NCBI GenBank assembly: GCA_023374025.1
Contig: SIJG01000050.1
Span: 697,719 to 761,718, forward strand
DNA: 64,000 bases
Direction of reading: 5' to 3'
Source of the DNA: Heterodera schachtii
Taxonomy: Eukaryota; Nematoda; Chromadorea; Rhabditida; Heteroderidae
Each line of letters starts with the position of its first letter. Within the stretch, counting starts at the first letter, position 1. This document shows, piece after piece, positions 1 to 11,743 of the stretch. The notes beneath the pieces are model-generated. The model ran no database searches. It was not told the origin of the DNA and saw only the letters and a program-made list of their open reading frames with translations. Both the position numbers and the translations under genes were made by a program.

Positions 1-799
1 GGCACTTCTTCAAATGAATTCGGTGTGCGTGCTTCTTCAATTGCTCCGTCTAGTGCCTCGGGGGTGGACGCATTCTCAACGGATGAGGTAAGCCCAAATA
101 ATGTTTTTTTCAAAATTCTTAAATTTTTTTTCAGAAGTAATAGATTTTTTCCATTTTTTTTCAAAATAATAAATTTTTTTAATTTATTCGAAGTTTTTTC
201 TTGATACATACAATATTATGCTTTTTTAATTCTTTTTACATTTTTTGTTGCCTAAAAATGGGACTCAATTGGTCGGTTTCATTTTTCCTCAGAAATTTTT
301 TAAATTTTTTTTTCACTATCAAGAAACCACATGGTCGAATGCAGTGCCAACGCGTGCTGTTGTTTGCAGTGTGCGCCGCGTTATGGGCCTGCCTTGCATT
401 TGCATGCACGTGTGAGTGCCTCATTCGAAATTTTTTATTATAAAAATTCGAAGCTTTCTTGTTCGTCAAGATTTCTAATTAAAAAATATTCGTCAAGATT
501 TCTAATTAAAAAATAATAATTTTAATTCGGGAACTAATTATATTTCCTAACCGTTATACATAATTTTTAACTACTGTCGTACAGTATATGCGTGTGCACT
601 TGGCGAGCTTGCGAGTCCGCCAACAGTTGGACAAGTTGCTGCTGCCGCCGCACCTCCAGCAGAGCAGACAGGCGATGAGTTGCAGCAGCAGGAGGACAGC
701 GAGACGGGTGGCCGATTTGGACGAGACAACAACAATGATGCAACAGCTGAACTGCTCCGCAAAGTGGGAAGCCAACGGGACGGGGTTAAACCCTTCTAG
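1..799 (+). CDS. 3' end of an unrecognised gene (partial, three exons)
   Basis: The gene enters from the left edge. Exon 1-87 reads as a Ser/Gly/Ala-rich stretch ending at a GTAAGC donor in phase 0. The last exon, 585-799, is open in the frame that starts Y-A-C-A-L-G-E-L-A-S-P-P and runs through Ala/Pro-, Gln- and Asp/Asn-rich sequence to TAG at 797-799; two AATAAA signals follow. Joining these exons needs an intermediate exon of length 3n+1. A 40-nt exon at 370-409 (acceptor TTTGCAG, donor GTGTGAGT) gives exactly that, but it is the weakest part of the model. The visible protein is low-complexity and hydrophilic, probably disordered. I do not recognise a family and propose no function. Confidence 0.5.
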
Positions 800-809
800 C
801 AAACAGTTT

Positions 810-825
810 AATAAATGATAATAAA
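810..825 (+). terminator. polyadenylation signals for the left-edge gene
   Basis: AATAAA occurs at 810-815 and again at 820-825, just after the stop codon at 797-799. This supports 799 as the true end of the upstream gene. Confidence 0.55.
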
Positions 826-1430
826 TGGAATAATAGCTTCCTTAAGACGAGTTGACTTTTGTGATAATTTAATAAAGCTTAAACAAATCATAGGTTAATA
901 AGACTGTCTGGTATGACGGTTTTACTAAATCATAGATTAATAAGAATCTTCATGATGGTTTAAAAAACAAATGATAGATATATATACTTACAATGGAATT
1001 TTTTATTAACCGGTTTAAAATCATTTCGTAAAATATAATGCGGTAAGACTCAAATAAATCATTAATAAGACGGGTTTGGCGTATTTCCTTAAATTGGATT
1101 GCCATTAATATAATGATAGATGAATAAAATATTAGACATACATATATATTTCGACGGTTTGGTTTCATGGTTTCATCGATTTGTTAACATCATTTTAAAA
1201 TTATATATATATAGTAAAACGGTTTGTTTTTGTCAAGTATTTAAAATTATTTCTTAAACTCTATACGGTTTGACCATTGCTGTATGTTTACATATGTTTT
1301 AGATAAAGTAATATTTATAAGTATTTATAGATATAATACGACGTTTTTTCACGTTGGGTTTAAATAATTTTTATAAATTTTAAGAAAATCAAAATTTCTT
1401 GGGTCAAAATCAACACTCTCGCACACCCTA
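826..1430. other. AT-rich intergenic stretch
   Basis: I see no gene here. The stretch is AT-rich with a loosely repeated motif (variants of gacggttt.. and aatcata..attaataa). It may hold the promoter of the membrane-protein gene, but no clear TATA or other element stands out. Confidence 0.5.
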
Positions 1431-3610
1431 ATGTTTTGGTTTCAGTTTGAGGATGTGCGCGAGTTGGGCTATCAATTCCATGCCCTTTTGAGTCCTGGCG
1501 CGCCAACACTATTCCTGCTGTTCTTTGTGTTCATCTTCTACCTGACCTCACTGGTGCTGTCATTGTTCGCCGCTCTGATCGGTTGGTTGTCAAAAAATGG
1601 GCACACTAGGAAATTCCGTAAAATTCTTTAGAATTTTCTCATTTTTTTCACAAATTCGATCAAAATTCGAAAATTTAAATTTTTAAAATATAATTAGGGG
1701 GCGGGGTGCACTTTGTTTCCCCCCGCTTCGTTTCCCCCCCCCCCCAAAAAAAATTCTTTAAAAATATTTATAACTTAGAAATTTTCCAAGAAAAAAACTT
1801 AAAAAGTTTTTTTTACATGTAATTCAAAGAAAAACAATTTTTGAGAAATTTTCAGCGATTTTTTGGAAAATTTAAAATGAAAAATCTTAGTAATTCACCA
1901 TAAAAACTTCTCAAAAAAATTTTTTTCTTAGAATTCCTTGTAAAAAAAACTTTCTAAGACTTTTTTCTTGAAAAATTTCTTAGTTAGTAAATTTTTTTAA
2001 ATTTCTCGGAGGGGGGAACTGATATGAGGGGGGGGGGGGGGGAACGAATTGCTCCCAATTAGGGGGGGGGGGGGGGTCAAAAATCTGGGTTTTATACAGT
2101 AATTAAATCGTATAATTGAAGCAGGTATGAACCGAGGTCCTTCTCGACTGTATTTGCCCACTGGTGATCACCATATTATGATGTCGGCAACGGCCCGTGC
2201 CGCAACCGCTGCAAGCAGCAGACGTGCACGTGTTCGTCGTACGTTGGCAAGCAGTGCGGTCGCGTTTCTGTGCGCAGCACCATTGATGCTTGCACTTGGC
2301 AGCATGCTGCTGGTCCAAGCGCATGCACATCTTGCACTTTGTGTGCAAGAGCAGCAAACGGTTGAAAATTTTAACTTTTGTATCAAAATTTTCTTAAAAA
2401 TTCATTCTTAATTTGTGCTAGGAGGTTATGCTTAATTAACAAATTCACTATAATTTTTGAGACAAATTTCAAAAAAATCATTTTTGATTAAAATCAATTA
2501 AAATTAAATGTATTTAGGATTTTAAAATGTCCCGAATTTTGCTCAGCATAAGACTTGGCTAAAATAAAATAATTTAAACATATAATTAAATTTTATTAGA
2601 TTTTAAATATCTCAAATTTTGTTAGGCCAACACTTTGCTAAAATGAAACAAATTTAAATAATTTAAATGTCTCAAAATGTGGCTAAAATGAAATAAATTT
2701 AAAAATATACCAAATTTTGTTAGGCCCAGGAATTGCCTAAAACAAAATTTAAATAATTTTTAAGACTCAAATTGTGGCGAAATAAATTTTAATTTAAAAT
2801 TTACTAAATTTTGCTAGACCCAAGACTTGGCCATTGCCCATTATGTGTCCACCAATTTTGGCAAAATGCCACCATCACCATCTGTTGGCATAGAAGATTT
2901 GGATGCGGCGGCGGCATCAATTGCGTTGCCCGAATTTTTGGCCGACCTCAAGGCGGAACGGATTACTGTAAACATGGAAAATTGTCGTACTGAGTTGGCC
3001 CCAATCAATGTGCTTTGGCTGAGTTCAATGGTCCGTCCGTTTTTTGGCCAAATTTCAGCAGCAATTCGTTTCGATAGAAAATTTTTAAATTTCCCATTTT
3101 TTCAGATTCTCGCGTTGGCTTCTGTGCCGTTCTGTCTCAGTGTGTTGGCACTTCTGATCACGGCAAAATGCTGGTCAACTGACGGGGATGGAGCCGGTGG
3201 CATTTCGTTGCGGGCATATTTGCCGGGATGGGTTCAGGCAAAAAATAATTCACTAAATTTTTAAAAATTAAAAAAAATTATAAAAATTTCAAAAAAATTT
3301 ATTTTAAAAATTCAAAAATTGATTCGCCTGCCAAGAAAAATAAAAGAAAATTCTCATGACAATACCGTTTGCTTTTTTAATGAAAATTTTTAAATATTAT
3401 GAAAATTAGAATTCTAATTTTCAAGGACTTTTCCAGAGCTCCGCCCTTGGCCCGGACGCGTACAAAAGCCTGGCACCCGTGGTGGCCGGCGGCCAGTACC
3501 AGCACTACTCCATCTCCAGCAGACATGGCATTCCGCCGCCGGCGACGACACCGCCCGGGGCTGACGCATCGCAGAGCTCATTTGGCACATTTGTGTACAA
3601 AAAATATTGA
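1431..3610 (+). CDS. multi-pass membrane protein, family unknown (about 313 aa)
   Basis: Five exons join in one frame: 1431-1617, 2125-2360, 2818-3030, 3106-3237 and 3437-3610 (TGA). ATG 1431 is possible, but TTTCAG directly after it could instead be an acceptor, so the start may lie upstream. Three hydrophobic helices are visible: about residues 25-53, 103-126 and 205-231. The last is created only when the 75-nt intron 3031-3105 is removed. The tail is Ser/Pro/Tyr-rich (Q-Y-Q-H-Y-S.. and ..F-V-Y-K-K-Y). The 2360 donor (GTTGAA) is weak. Exon 4 can end at 3237 with a GC donor (cag|GCAAAA) or at 3231 with GTTCAG; both keep phase 0. In exon 2 another frame is cysteine-rich, but it contains a TGA and does not fit the intron phases. 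The 3' half is duplicated at 50391-51529 with an almost unchanged last exon. Function unknown. Confidence 0.6.
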
Positions 3611-3683
3611 AAAATTGGACAATTTAAATACAAAGCCAACAGAATGCCAAAAATTGTCGATGTTTTTATTTATTTAAATTATG

Positions 3684-3689
3684 AATAAA
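3684..3689 (+). terminator. polyadenylation signal
   Basis: AATAAA lies 74 nt downstream of the membrane-protein stop codon. Confidence 0.45.
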
Positions 3690-4733
3690 TGAATACAAAC
3701 AATTTTGGGGTTTAGTACTCAAAAATTTCAATAAAAATGTGAATTTTTGTACGAATTGTGGTACTGATTGGGCACAGTCGAATCTTAGACCAAAGAGTGG
3801 GGAAATCCCAAATGTTTTTTAAGACCCTAAATTTTGGAATTTCGACAACCAATTCCCGAAAAATTTTTTCACGTGTTTTCACATTTTTTAACCGAGTCGG
3901 TTATTTTGGCAATGATTTAGCTTCTCACTTTTGCTTTTTTTTTGTCGCTTTTGCTCAATTTGCCAACGCTTTTCCCAGAGATCGGAAAAAAAATATGCTT
4001 GAAGAAGAAAATGATTCTGTGATGAAGAATAAGTCATGTGATTTTTCCGAAAAACATTAAAAAACTATTAGAGATTTTTTAATGAATGCATTTGAGGATA
4101 TTGGATATGGCACAATAATAGAGATTGGATTGACGAAAATAAAACAAGATGTGATTGGAATGGATTAAGTTGATATGAGCAATAAATTGAACGGAATAAG
4201 GAATAAGAAGGTTGATTGAAATGTATGACTTTATTTTGGTGGCATTAACACCAAAAAAGTGGGTACGTCCGCTTAGGAGCTTTTATTACTTAATTTAAAA
4301 AATTTTTTAAGTGAGCAAAAAGCAATTAAAATATAAATCATTAAAAAATAATCAACAATTTAAAGCATTTATCTGATAATTTAGTGATACGTCAATCAAA
4401 AATTCCTTATATTCAACATGTTATGAGTCCGAATATGATTTCGGTATGTTATTAATTTTTTATCTCAAAATAAAATTCTTAATGAGTATGTGCGTAAAAA
4501 AAATGGAAAAAATTAATTGAAGCAAAACTCTGGAGGGCAACAACATGCCAAAAATCGTGTTAGAGCCCGCAGAAAATTCAAATTGAGAAAATCATCATTG
4601 AATTTTAAAATATTTTTTGAAGAATTCCAACCTTTAAATTTATGATAACATAATTCAAGTCAAAAGATAATTTATGCTAATTTCAAATTTATTATTCATT
4701 TTGAATTTTGATTTTTAGCTTCAAGAAAGTTTT
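3690..4733. repeat. intergenic, with a decayed copy of the cluster promoter
   Basis: No gene is visible. Positions about 3880-4010 are a degenerate copy of the middle of the repeated CRM promoter (gcttctcacttttgc, then tttgccaacgcttttcccag), lacking the TATA-like box. The rest is AT-rich without clear structure. Confidence 0.55.
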
Positions 4734-5145
4734 TATATATCTGCTGTTTATTTTTTACTATTTTTATGTTTTTAATTACCTTAAATAATATTTTTTTATT
4801 TTTAATGCTAAAATCATTCGTTCCGTTTGCCAACACTTTTCCCAGCAAATTGTGATCGGATGGAGCAAAAAAACTCAAAAATTGTCCGATTTGTCCATTC
4901 CCATCCACCGGAAATGGCATTCCATCGGCCGTTTTGGCGATGATTCGGCTTCCCATTTTCGCTTTTTCCCTTTTTTTCATCGCTTTTCCCAGCGATCGAA
5001 CAAAAATTGTGTTTAGGGAGTGTACATTAGTGATGATTTGGCCCTTTTTCCGCTGCTTTTCCTTTTTTCCGCCCCTTTTTTGCTTGTCCATAAATAGGCA
5101 ATGAAAGCCCAGCAAAAGCCACTCATTCTTCATTCATTTGGCAGA
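4734..5145 (+). promoter_or_regulatory. CRM-1 promoter (repeat copy P1)
   Basis: This is one of five near-identical promoter copies. TGGCAT at 4915-4920 is the reverse complement of the ATGCCA dorsal-gland box described for Globodera effector promoters. A TATA-like ATAAATA lies at 5090-5096, about 170 nt downstream. The copy ends in a conserved stretch (aggcaatgaaagcccagcaa and actcattcttcattcattt) likely to hold the transcription start. Minus-strand open frames cross this repeat, but the frame is not kept between copies, so I read it as regulatory. Confidence 0.75.
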
Positions 5146-5223
5146 AGCTCATCTTCCACCGCTGTTCTTCCGTCTCGATAAAACTAATTAAGGCCATTGA
5201 TTGCTAAGAACTTAATATTTTCA

Positions 5224-5365
5224 CAAATTTTAGACAATAAATTGATTGCTGACATTTTGTTTTCGTCCAATCTACCGTAATCCGTCCAACTGCTTCTACC
5301 TTCGTTCTTCAACCAATTTGCCTCTCCCATTCAACCCATCCCATCCACCGTATTCCTCAATCAAA
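5224..5365 (+). repeat. 5' leader shared by CRM-1 and CRM-2
   Basis: This leader is almost identical to 14811-14943 in front of CRM-2 (cgtccaatctaccgtaatcc, then caaccaatttgcctctccc). It follows the promoter repeat and precedes the first donor, so it is probably transcribed 5' UTR duplicated along with the promoter. Confidence 0.65.
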
Positions 5366-5371
5366 GCCGTA

Positions 5372-8300
5372 ATGGTAAGCATATAACGCTTTTTCCGTGG
5401 AATAAAGCTGGCAAACCAAAAACAAAAACAAATTCGAACAAAACTAAAACTGCCAATTTTTTGTTTTTTTTTTTGTCTTTTTTTGACAATTCCGTTCAAG
5501 CAGATGCTGCCGCTTGTTTTTCGTCTTTTGGTCGCTTTGCTGTGCTTTTGCTGCGACGCACATGCATTTCTGTCCATTTTGAAAGACATAAAAGAAGGCG
5601 TCGACATGATTGCCGGAGTTATTATTGAGAGTGTGGAACTAGATACCAGAATCGCGTGCCGTACGGGCCTCACCTGCCGTGGCTGTGGTCATGGTTCGTG
5701 CATTGAAAGCGAGGGTAAAGCGGCCGATTATTGCTGTATGGACAACTTTGAGTATAAGTGTTGCGCAAGTGTAAGTAAATTATTGAACAGCACGCTTGTG
5801 CATGCATGCGCGCACCACGGGAGGGGAGGGGGGGGGGGGACGATGGGAGTAGCTACTGTGGATGAGTTGGGTATGGACGAGCTGGATATGGTGGGTTAAT
5901 TGGGTAAAGATGAGTTGAAATTGAATTTTTTATTTTTTCAATTTTAGTGTTAAAGATCCGCATGTCAGATTGACTCCGTTGAGAATAATTTGTATCTTTT
6001 AAGAGGTTCCTTTTGGAACAAAAAAATTTTTCATTTAAAAAATCTTTGTAAAATCGTTTTGGGGGTTTTTGGTTTTTGAGGTATAACTTTAATATTTGGC
6101 CGAACTAAAAAAAATTCGATTCTGCTTGTCTATCAAATTTTGTTAAGTTTAAAAAAGCTATATGATAATTAAAAAAAGGTTTTTTGAGCATTTTTGGCCA
6201 GAACTTTTGAATAATTTACTAAATTTTTTTGAAATTTTAACAGACTTAATAGAAAACACACCAGGCTTTCAAATAATTCAAATTCAATTTTTTTTTTAAT
6301 TAATTTTTCTAGGCTACTATTAGGAGTTTTCACGGTCGGAGAATCCGATTCTTACATCCATTTCGACTCAATTTGAACCTTGAACCCGAATTCGAACAAA
6401 AACTTGAAACTTCAAATTTTTCTAGTTTCGCATTTTTGGTTCAAAACCGGCTTAAATGTAAGGAAACAAACTAAAAGCCATCAATGATGATTTTTTATGA
6501 GATTTCACGAAATTTGTTGCCTTTAGTCCACTTAATTAAACTTCAATTTTTTTACGTAAAACACGTTATGGATGAAAATAAACGTCAGCTTCGTGAACCC
6601 GTATCAAAAAATAGCCTAGAAAAAATTATAAAAAAAAATTTAAGTGGAGTGACAAAAGCTAGTAGTACCGTGCAACAAACAGTCCATGCACAGGCGGGAG
6701 GCATTTTGTATTGGAAATAAAGCATAATACGCAAAAACTTTTTTAGACTACGACCACCACTCCGACCACTGTTTGAAATATTTTTCATGTTAAATGAATG
6801 TTTTCATGTTTTTTTTGTTTTTGTTTTAAAGCCTCTCCCGGCCGAACTTGGTTTCCAGCAACGATGCCAATATGAGGAATCGAAATGCCCCTGCGGCTGG
6901 GGCGCATGCATTAAACGTCAGGCATGGGTTGGAGGTGGTTGCTGCGGAAAAGGATTTGAGTTCCGCTGTTGTGAATCGGTAATTATCATATGAGCAAGCT
7001 GGTTTTTTTTGATGGGTGAGGGTAAAGAACGAAGGAGGGGCTGAGGCGAGGTGGTCGGGTCGATAGCAGTTCGTACAATGGCGTTTCGTACAATTTGAAA
7101 TGGGAATGACCATAACTTTTTTGTTTGTCGGTTAATTTGTTGAAAATTGGTATCATTCGAAAGCTCTACGTGTTTAGAAGCTATCATTAAGCAGAAATTA
7201 AGCGACTAATCATCTTACCAAAAAGTTATGGTTTATAAGACTTAAAAATTCAAGAAAATCCTAATTTTTTCTAAACTATAAATCATAACTTTTTGGTGAG
7301 ATAATTATCGCTTAGCTTCTGCTTAATGATAGCTTCTAAACACGTAGAGCTTTCGAATGATACCAATTTTGAACAAATTAACCGACAAACAAAAAAGTTA
7401 TGGCCATTCCCATTTCAAAAATTTGAAAATATAATGTTGATTACGACACTCATTTGTTAGGGCTATCGAATCCTACCAAGAACAAAAATTATGTATGACG
7501 CATTAAACCCTTGTGAATTTTAAAAATTGAACAATTCTTTTATAACATTTGGTTCTGATCAAAATGGTGACAATGCCATTCCTTTACGTTATCAGTGATC
7601 ATTTTTAATAATTTTAAATTATTAAAGGAGTCCATCGTTGAATGGGATCGAGCCCGAACGGTAAAGTTTATTTAAAAAAGTATGTTCAAAAAGTACTGTG
7701 TTTTAATTTTTTCCCAAAAGTACCGTACTTTTTGTCTGTTAAATGTGCGTTTGAAATTTCTCTCTCATCATGGCCCTGGGCACACCTAAGTCTGTGTTAA
7801 AATGAACCCTAAATTCAATTGCAGACTGATCTCGTCGAGTACATGAAGGCCAAAGAGGAGTGCGCCGATGTGACTTCCATGTGCATGTGCGGCTTCAGCC
7901 GAGCTGAGGATAAAATCATGGGAATGTGCTGCGACGATGGCTCTTGCCTTTGTTGTGGGAAGGTAGCTTTCAAGCTTAAAAGTGATTTGACCTCAAAAGT
8001 AGAGGGACAACTGTTCAACAAAAAAGCAAAAAATATTCAAAAAAAAAACACTTAAATTAGCATACTTTAGGATTGTTGTAAAAAATGAATAATTATCATT
8101 AATAAGGAATAACAGTGAAAATAGTGCAATGCAATAAAATTTATGTTTGTTGCATAGTAAATTTGCCTAATAAGAATTGGGTTTTAACAAGGCAGGGATG
8201 CTCTCTGACATGCCGAATCCCAACCTTTATCCTTACCAAAACCAAAAATTATCTGGTCCACGAGCCGATTTTTCTTTCATCTCAATCTCAAGCTTTTCCC

Positions 8301-9887
8301 TATCACGAATTCCGACTTTTTTTTTATTGACGAATAGTATTTTGTAGAAAAGGTAAAATATAAAAATATATTTTTGAATTTCACAGGACCCGGCGCTGTT
8401 CAAACTCCCGGACGTATAAATTATAAATAATCTATTCATTTTATATTTAAATGCTTTATAATATTTGAAGGTGCTCCGTGAACACTACGACACCGAAAGT
8501 TGTGCTGAAAAACTGAAATGTACGATTGACAAATCTTCACCGGGTTGCCTGGAAACATTGTCCTGCGTCAACTACTGTGTCTGGGCCGAGGGCTACAAGG
8601 AATCCGAATGTTGCCGCGAAAATTACACTCTTTCTTGCTGGACTTGGGTAAGTTTTAAAAATTGTTGCATGTTTCAGGGATATTCACGCAAAATTTCGCG
8701 CTTTTTGGGCATTTCCCGTTTTGTTTCTATAAGGGTTGCTCCCCGATCCTCAGGTAAAAGAAAGTCGGGGATCGGAGAGAAAATCTTTCATAAAATATAG
8801 AGTTTAAAAAGATAACAAACTTTTAAAACAAAAAAAAAGCCTTCCCTCGCATCGGGTCAGGAAGCCTAATTTATTCAATCAGAATTTTGAAAACGTCAAC
8901 AACAGACATGCATGCCATGGACGAATTTGATGAAATTTTGGTTCAAATTGTTATTTTTTATGCCTTTAATATGGCATGCAACGAACTGCTTTTTGCCCGT
9001 TTTTGTCGAGTTTTGTCAAATTCTTAGTTTAGTAACACAACGGAAAAAGTAGCGGATTTTTGGCTACGAATTTTTTCCACAATTAATCAACAATTTAAAT
9101 TGAAAATTTATATGTTTCAGGCTCCTCGTCCGACGGTGCTCTTTTCTTTACATTGTTTTAAAAAGGAAAAAATAATTTAAAGAAATTAATCCTGTCATCG
9201 GAAGAATGCCAAGATCATTACCAAGTCGCCATGTCTAAGAAGCTTGTGAATGACTTCAACGATGCTGACAAATTCTGCGCTTCGCATGCATACAAAGTGG
9301 AAACATTATAAAAATTATTAATATTCTAATTTGCACAGGTGTCATCCAAATTTGTGAAAACCATTGAGGTACCACTCATTTAAATTTAAATTTTGGGGAA
9401 ATTGGGGGACGTGGGGTTGGTGTTGATAGGCGTCGCACCTTCCGGAAATCAAATCAAAATTAAAAGTTCATATAAAATAAAATGACAAATTTGAGGATCT
9501 TTGCTAAAAAAAAAATCTTTGAGAGAAAAATTACTCGAAATTTCGCATAATTTTTTTTCAAAACAACCACAAACAGAATTATTCACAAAGCTCCCCCCCC
9601 CCCAAAAAAAAATCTGTTCTAAAATATATCCAATGTTTAATAATAAAAAAAGTTATGAACTCGCATCACAAAGGTTCATTAAACAGAATTAAGTTGTTCC
9701 GTTCAAAATTTACAGGCACAGGCAAAGGGCGAAGTCATTGAAAGCTCGGCGCTTTACCTCATTTTCAACGCCAATTACATCTTTGGCTGTTGTATGAATC
9801 ATTTTCGCATTTTTTTAAATACTATTTAATAAATAAATATTTTCCTTGCATTCAGTCGTGTTTTGGGCATATGCCGTCATGTGGTGA
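5372..9887 (+). CDS. CRM-1: modular cysteine-rich secreted protein with hydrophobic tail
   Basis: About 350 aa from 14 exons: ATG 5372-5374, 5504-5770, 6747-6770, 6832-6978, 7628-7660, 7825-7962, 8387-8413, 8471-8647, 9121-9135, 9183-9296, 9339-9368, 9716-9788, 9856-9887 (TGA). An intron may follow the first ATG directly, or translation may start at 5504. Exon 2 has a signal peptide (about 21 residues, ending C-C-D-A-H-A). Four cysteine modules follow: A1 (5504-5770) and A2 (6832-6978), pattern roughly C-x5/6-C..C-x4-C-x10-CC-x6/7-CC; B (7825-7962), C-x6-C-x-C..CC-x4-C-x-CC; C (8471-8647); then a two-cysteine exon D (9183-9296, ends C-A-S-H-A-Y-K). Linkers are tiny exons, e.g. T-T-T-T-T-P-T-T and A-P-R-P-T. 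All introns are phase 0 except the last, phase 1, which splits the hydrophobic tail. The tail suggests a GPI or membrane anchor. Family not recognised; spacing recalls small nematode extracellular modules such as ET, but I cannot assign one. Confidence 0.75.
7087..7430. repeat. foldback (long inverted repeat) in CRM-1 intron
   Basis: Two arms of about 160 nt (about 7096-7255 and 7270-7430) are near-perfect reverse complements. They share the core 'ataacttttttgtttg ... ttggtatcattcgaaagctc' with many other foldback elements in the window. It lies in the intron between exons 6832-6978 and 7628-7660. Confidence 0.7.
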
Positions 9888-9912
9888 TGGGCTGACAATC
9901 GAATGAGGAGAG

Positions 9913-9918
9913 AATAAA
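9913..9918 (+). terminator. CRM-1 polyadenylation signal
   Basis: AATAAA lies 26 nt after the TGA at 9885-9887, a compact 3' UTR that supports the gene end. Confidence 0.6.
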
Positions 9919-11088
9919 AGTCCTAATTTTACCGACACAATAATAACCCAATCAACCGCTTTTTTCTTATACCAAAAATTAATTTATTTTTAAACAGACT
10001 GTTCCCCTGTCATGAAAATTTATGAAAGTAAATCACGATTTTTTCTTTGAATTCAACAAAACTTAATAAATTTTTTGTTGGTCCTAAATTGAAAAAAGTT
10101 AATATCCAATTTTTATGATTCAAAAATAGTCAAAAAATTTATGCGTTTAATTTTGTTGAGAATTTCGAGAAATTAATTTCGCCACTTGCTTAAATCTTCA
10201 TGACACAATGACAATTAAACAAAAGATATGAATAAAATATGCATACATAAATTAAAAATGAAATCGCATTTGTTTATTTAATATTGGTTTAAATTGATTA
10301 GATACTATGTATGTGTTTAAAAAACCGGCATGGTCAGAATAAAAGATTGGCCTGAAGACCAGCAGAGCTGAGCTCCCAATATCTGAAGATTATTCTCTTG
10401 TGTGGCTTTGGAAGAGGGCAGAGTATTTTTTGAAAATAGATTTTAAAATCTTGAAACAATTGTTTCTTGGTATCTTTCGATAGTTATAAGTGTCCTCTAT
10501 TAGCCTGCAAAATTTCGAAAAATCTCGTTAAGGTTCAAAAAAGTTATGGCCAAAAGAATTAAAAATACCAGATTTTCATACTTTTTTGGCTCGGACTTTT
10601 TTTAAACTTAACAAATTTTTTTGAAATTTTGCAGGCTAATAGAGCATCTGAAGGGCTCTAGAATTACTAAGAAAGTTGGATTTGGTTGACATAGAAAAAA
10701 GTTATAGCCAAAAATTTGCGTTCGTACGAAAACGGTCCGGTCCGGAAATTCGGTTCAGTGTTATCAGAATAGTTTGAAATTTTGCAGGAAATACTTTGAT
10801 ATAAAGCCTAGCACCTTGCCAAATTTCAGAATTTTTCATACTCGTAGAAATTTTTTTAGAAAAACCGCCTGTTTTCAAAACTTGACCACTAAATGGTTGT
10901 TCAGGCTGGAAAAAGCGCATTTTTTAAAAATCTCTGAGTTCTTAAAATCTGAAATTTGGCAAGGTGCTAGGCCTTATACTAAAGTATTTCCATGCAAAAT
11001 TTCAAGCTATTCTGATAACTTTGAACCGAATTACAAAAACCAACTTGAGCAAAATTCAAGTTTTTAGCGCCTATAAATCGTATCCCTA
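9919..11088. repeat. intergenic, with foldback repeats
   Basis: No gene is seen. Positions about 10460-10710 are a foldback of the common family (gcaaaatttcgaaaaatctc against gaaattttgcaggctaatag). Positions 10740-11040 hold a second imperfect inverted repeat around aatttggcaaggtgctaggc. Confidence 0.5.
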
Positions 11089-11096
11089 ATGATGAC

Positions 11097-11735
11097 TAGG
11101 GTTTGTAATTATATGGAAATCCATATTTTTTTCCTGGACTGTAGGAGGCCTAAAACACACGAAAAACATGTTTTTAGCTTGTTTTGAAGCTTCTTGGATG
11201 ACTTTCCATATCCATATTTTTCCATATTTCGTGATTTATGTCCATATTTCCATATTTTTCCATATTTTCGCATTTTTATCCATATTTTAAGTCCATATTT
11301 TGGAATTTTTCAAAAAAACCTCTATTAGAACGGCCCCCATTAAATTGGCCTTTTTGACCCCCTAAGGACCAGAAAATTTTCAAAAAAAATAATTTTTTAG
11401 CAGAATTTGTCGAAAAATTGATGAAATTTAAATTTTCTTAAAAATTGGTTAATTTATGTCAAAAATAAGAAAAAATGGAAAATTTCGATTTTTGGTCGAT
11501 TTTCTCAAGAAATAGCTTATTTTTTCTCTAAAACGAGTTTTTATACAATATTTAGCCATTTCTGAAAGTTTTACTTTGCGTTTAATGAATTTGAAGAAAT
11601 TTTGAGAAATCATACCCTACATTTGGAAAAATTTATGTCCATATTTTTGCTATTTTATGTCCATATTTCGCGATTTTTTGTCCATATTTTATGGCCATAT
11701 TTCGAGTTTTTATATCCATATAATTAAAAACCCTA
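11097..11735. mobile_element. hAT-like MITE, TSD atgatgac
   Basis: Terminal inverted repeats start TAGGGTTTGTAATTATATGG and end with the near-complement. A perfect 8-bp duplication, atgatgac, flanks it (11089-11096 and 11736-11743). The interior is dominated by 'tccatatttt' repeats. No transposase frame. The 8-bp TSD is the hAT hallmark. Confidence 0.8.
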
Positions 11736-11743
11736 ATGATGAC

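Noticed and set aside
2166..2363. Cysteine-rich alternative frame in exon 2 of the membrane gene
   Set aside because: It has a TGA just upstream in frame and does not fit the phases of the neighbouring exons. The chosen frame joins through all five exons and gives a membrane helix kept in the second copy.
4696..5133. 145-codon minus-strand open frame over the CRM-1 promoter, with similar frames at 14350-14733, 33940-34281 and 43152-43496
   Set aside because: The frames shift between copies while the DNA stays similar, and TATA-like and leader elements lie on the plus strand. The conservation fits a promoter, not a protein.
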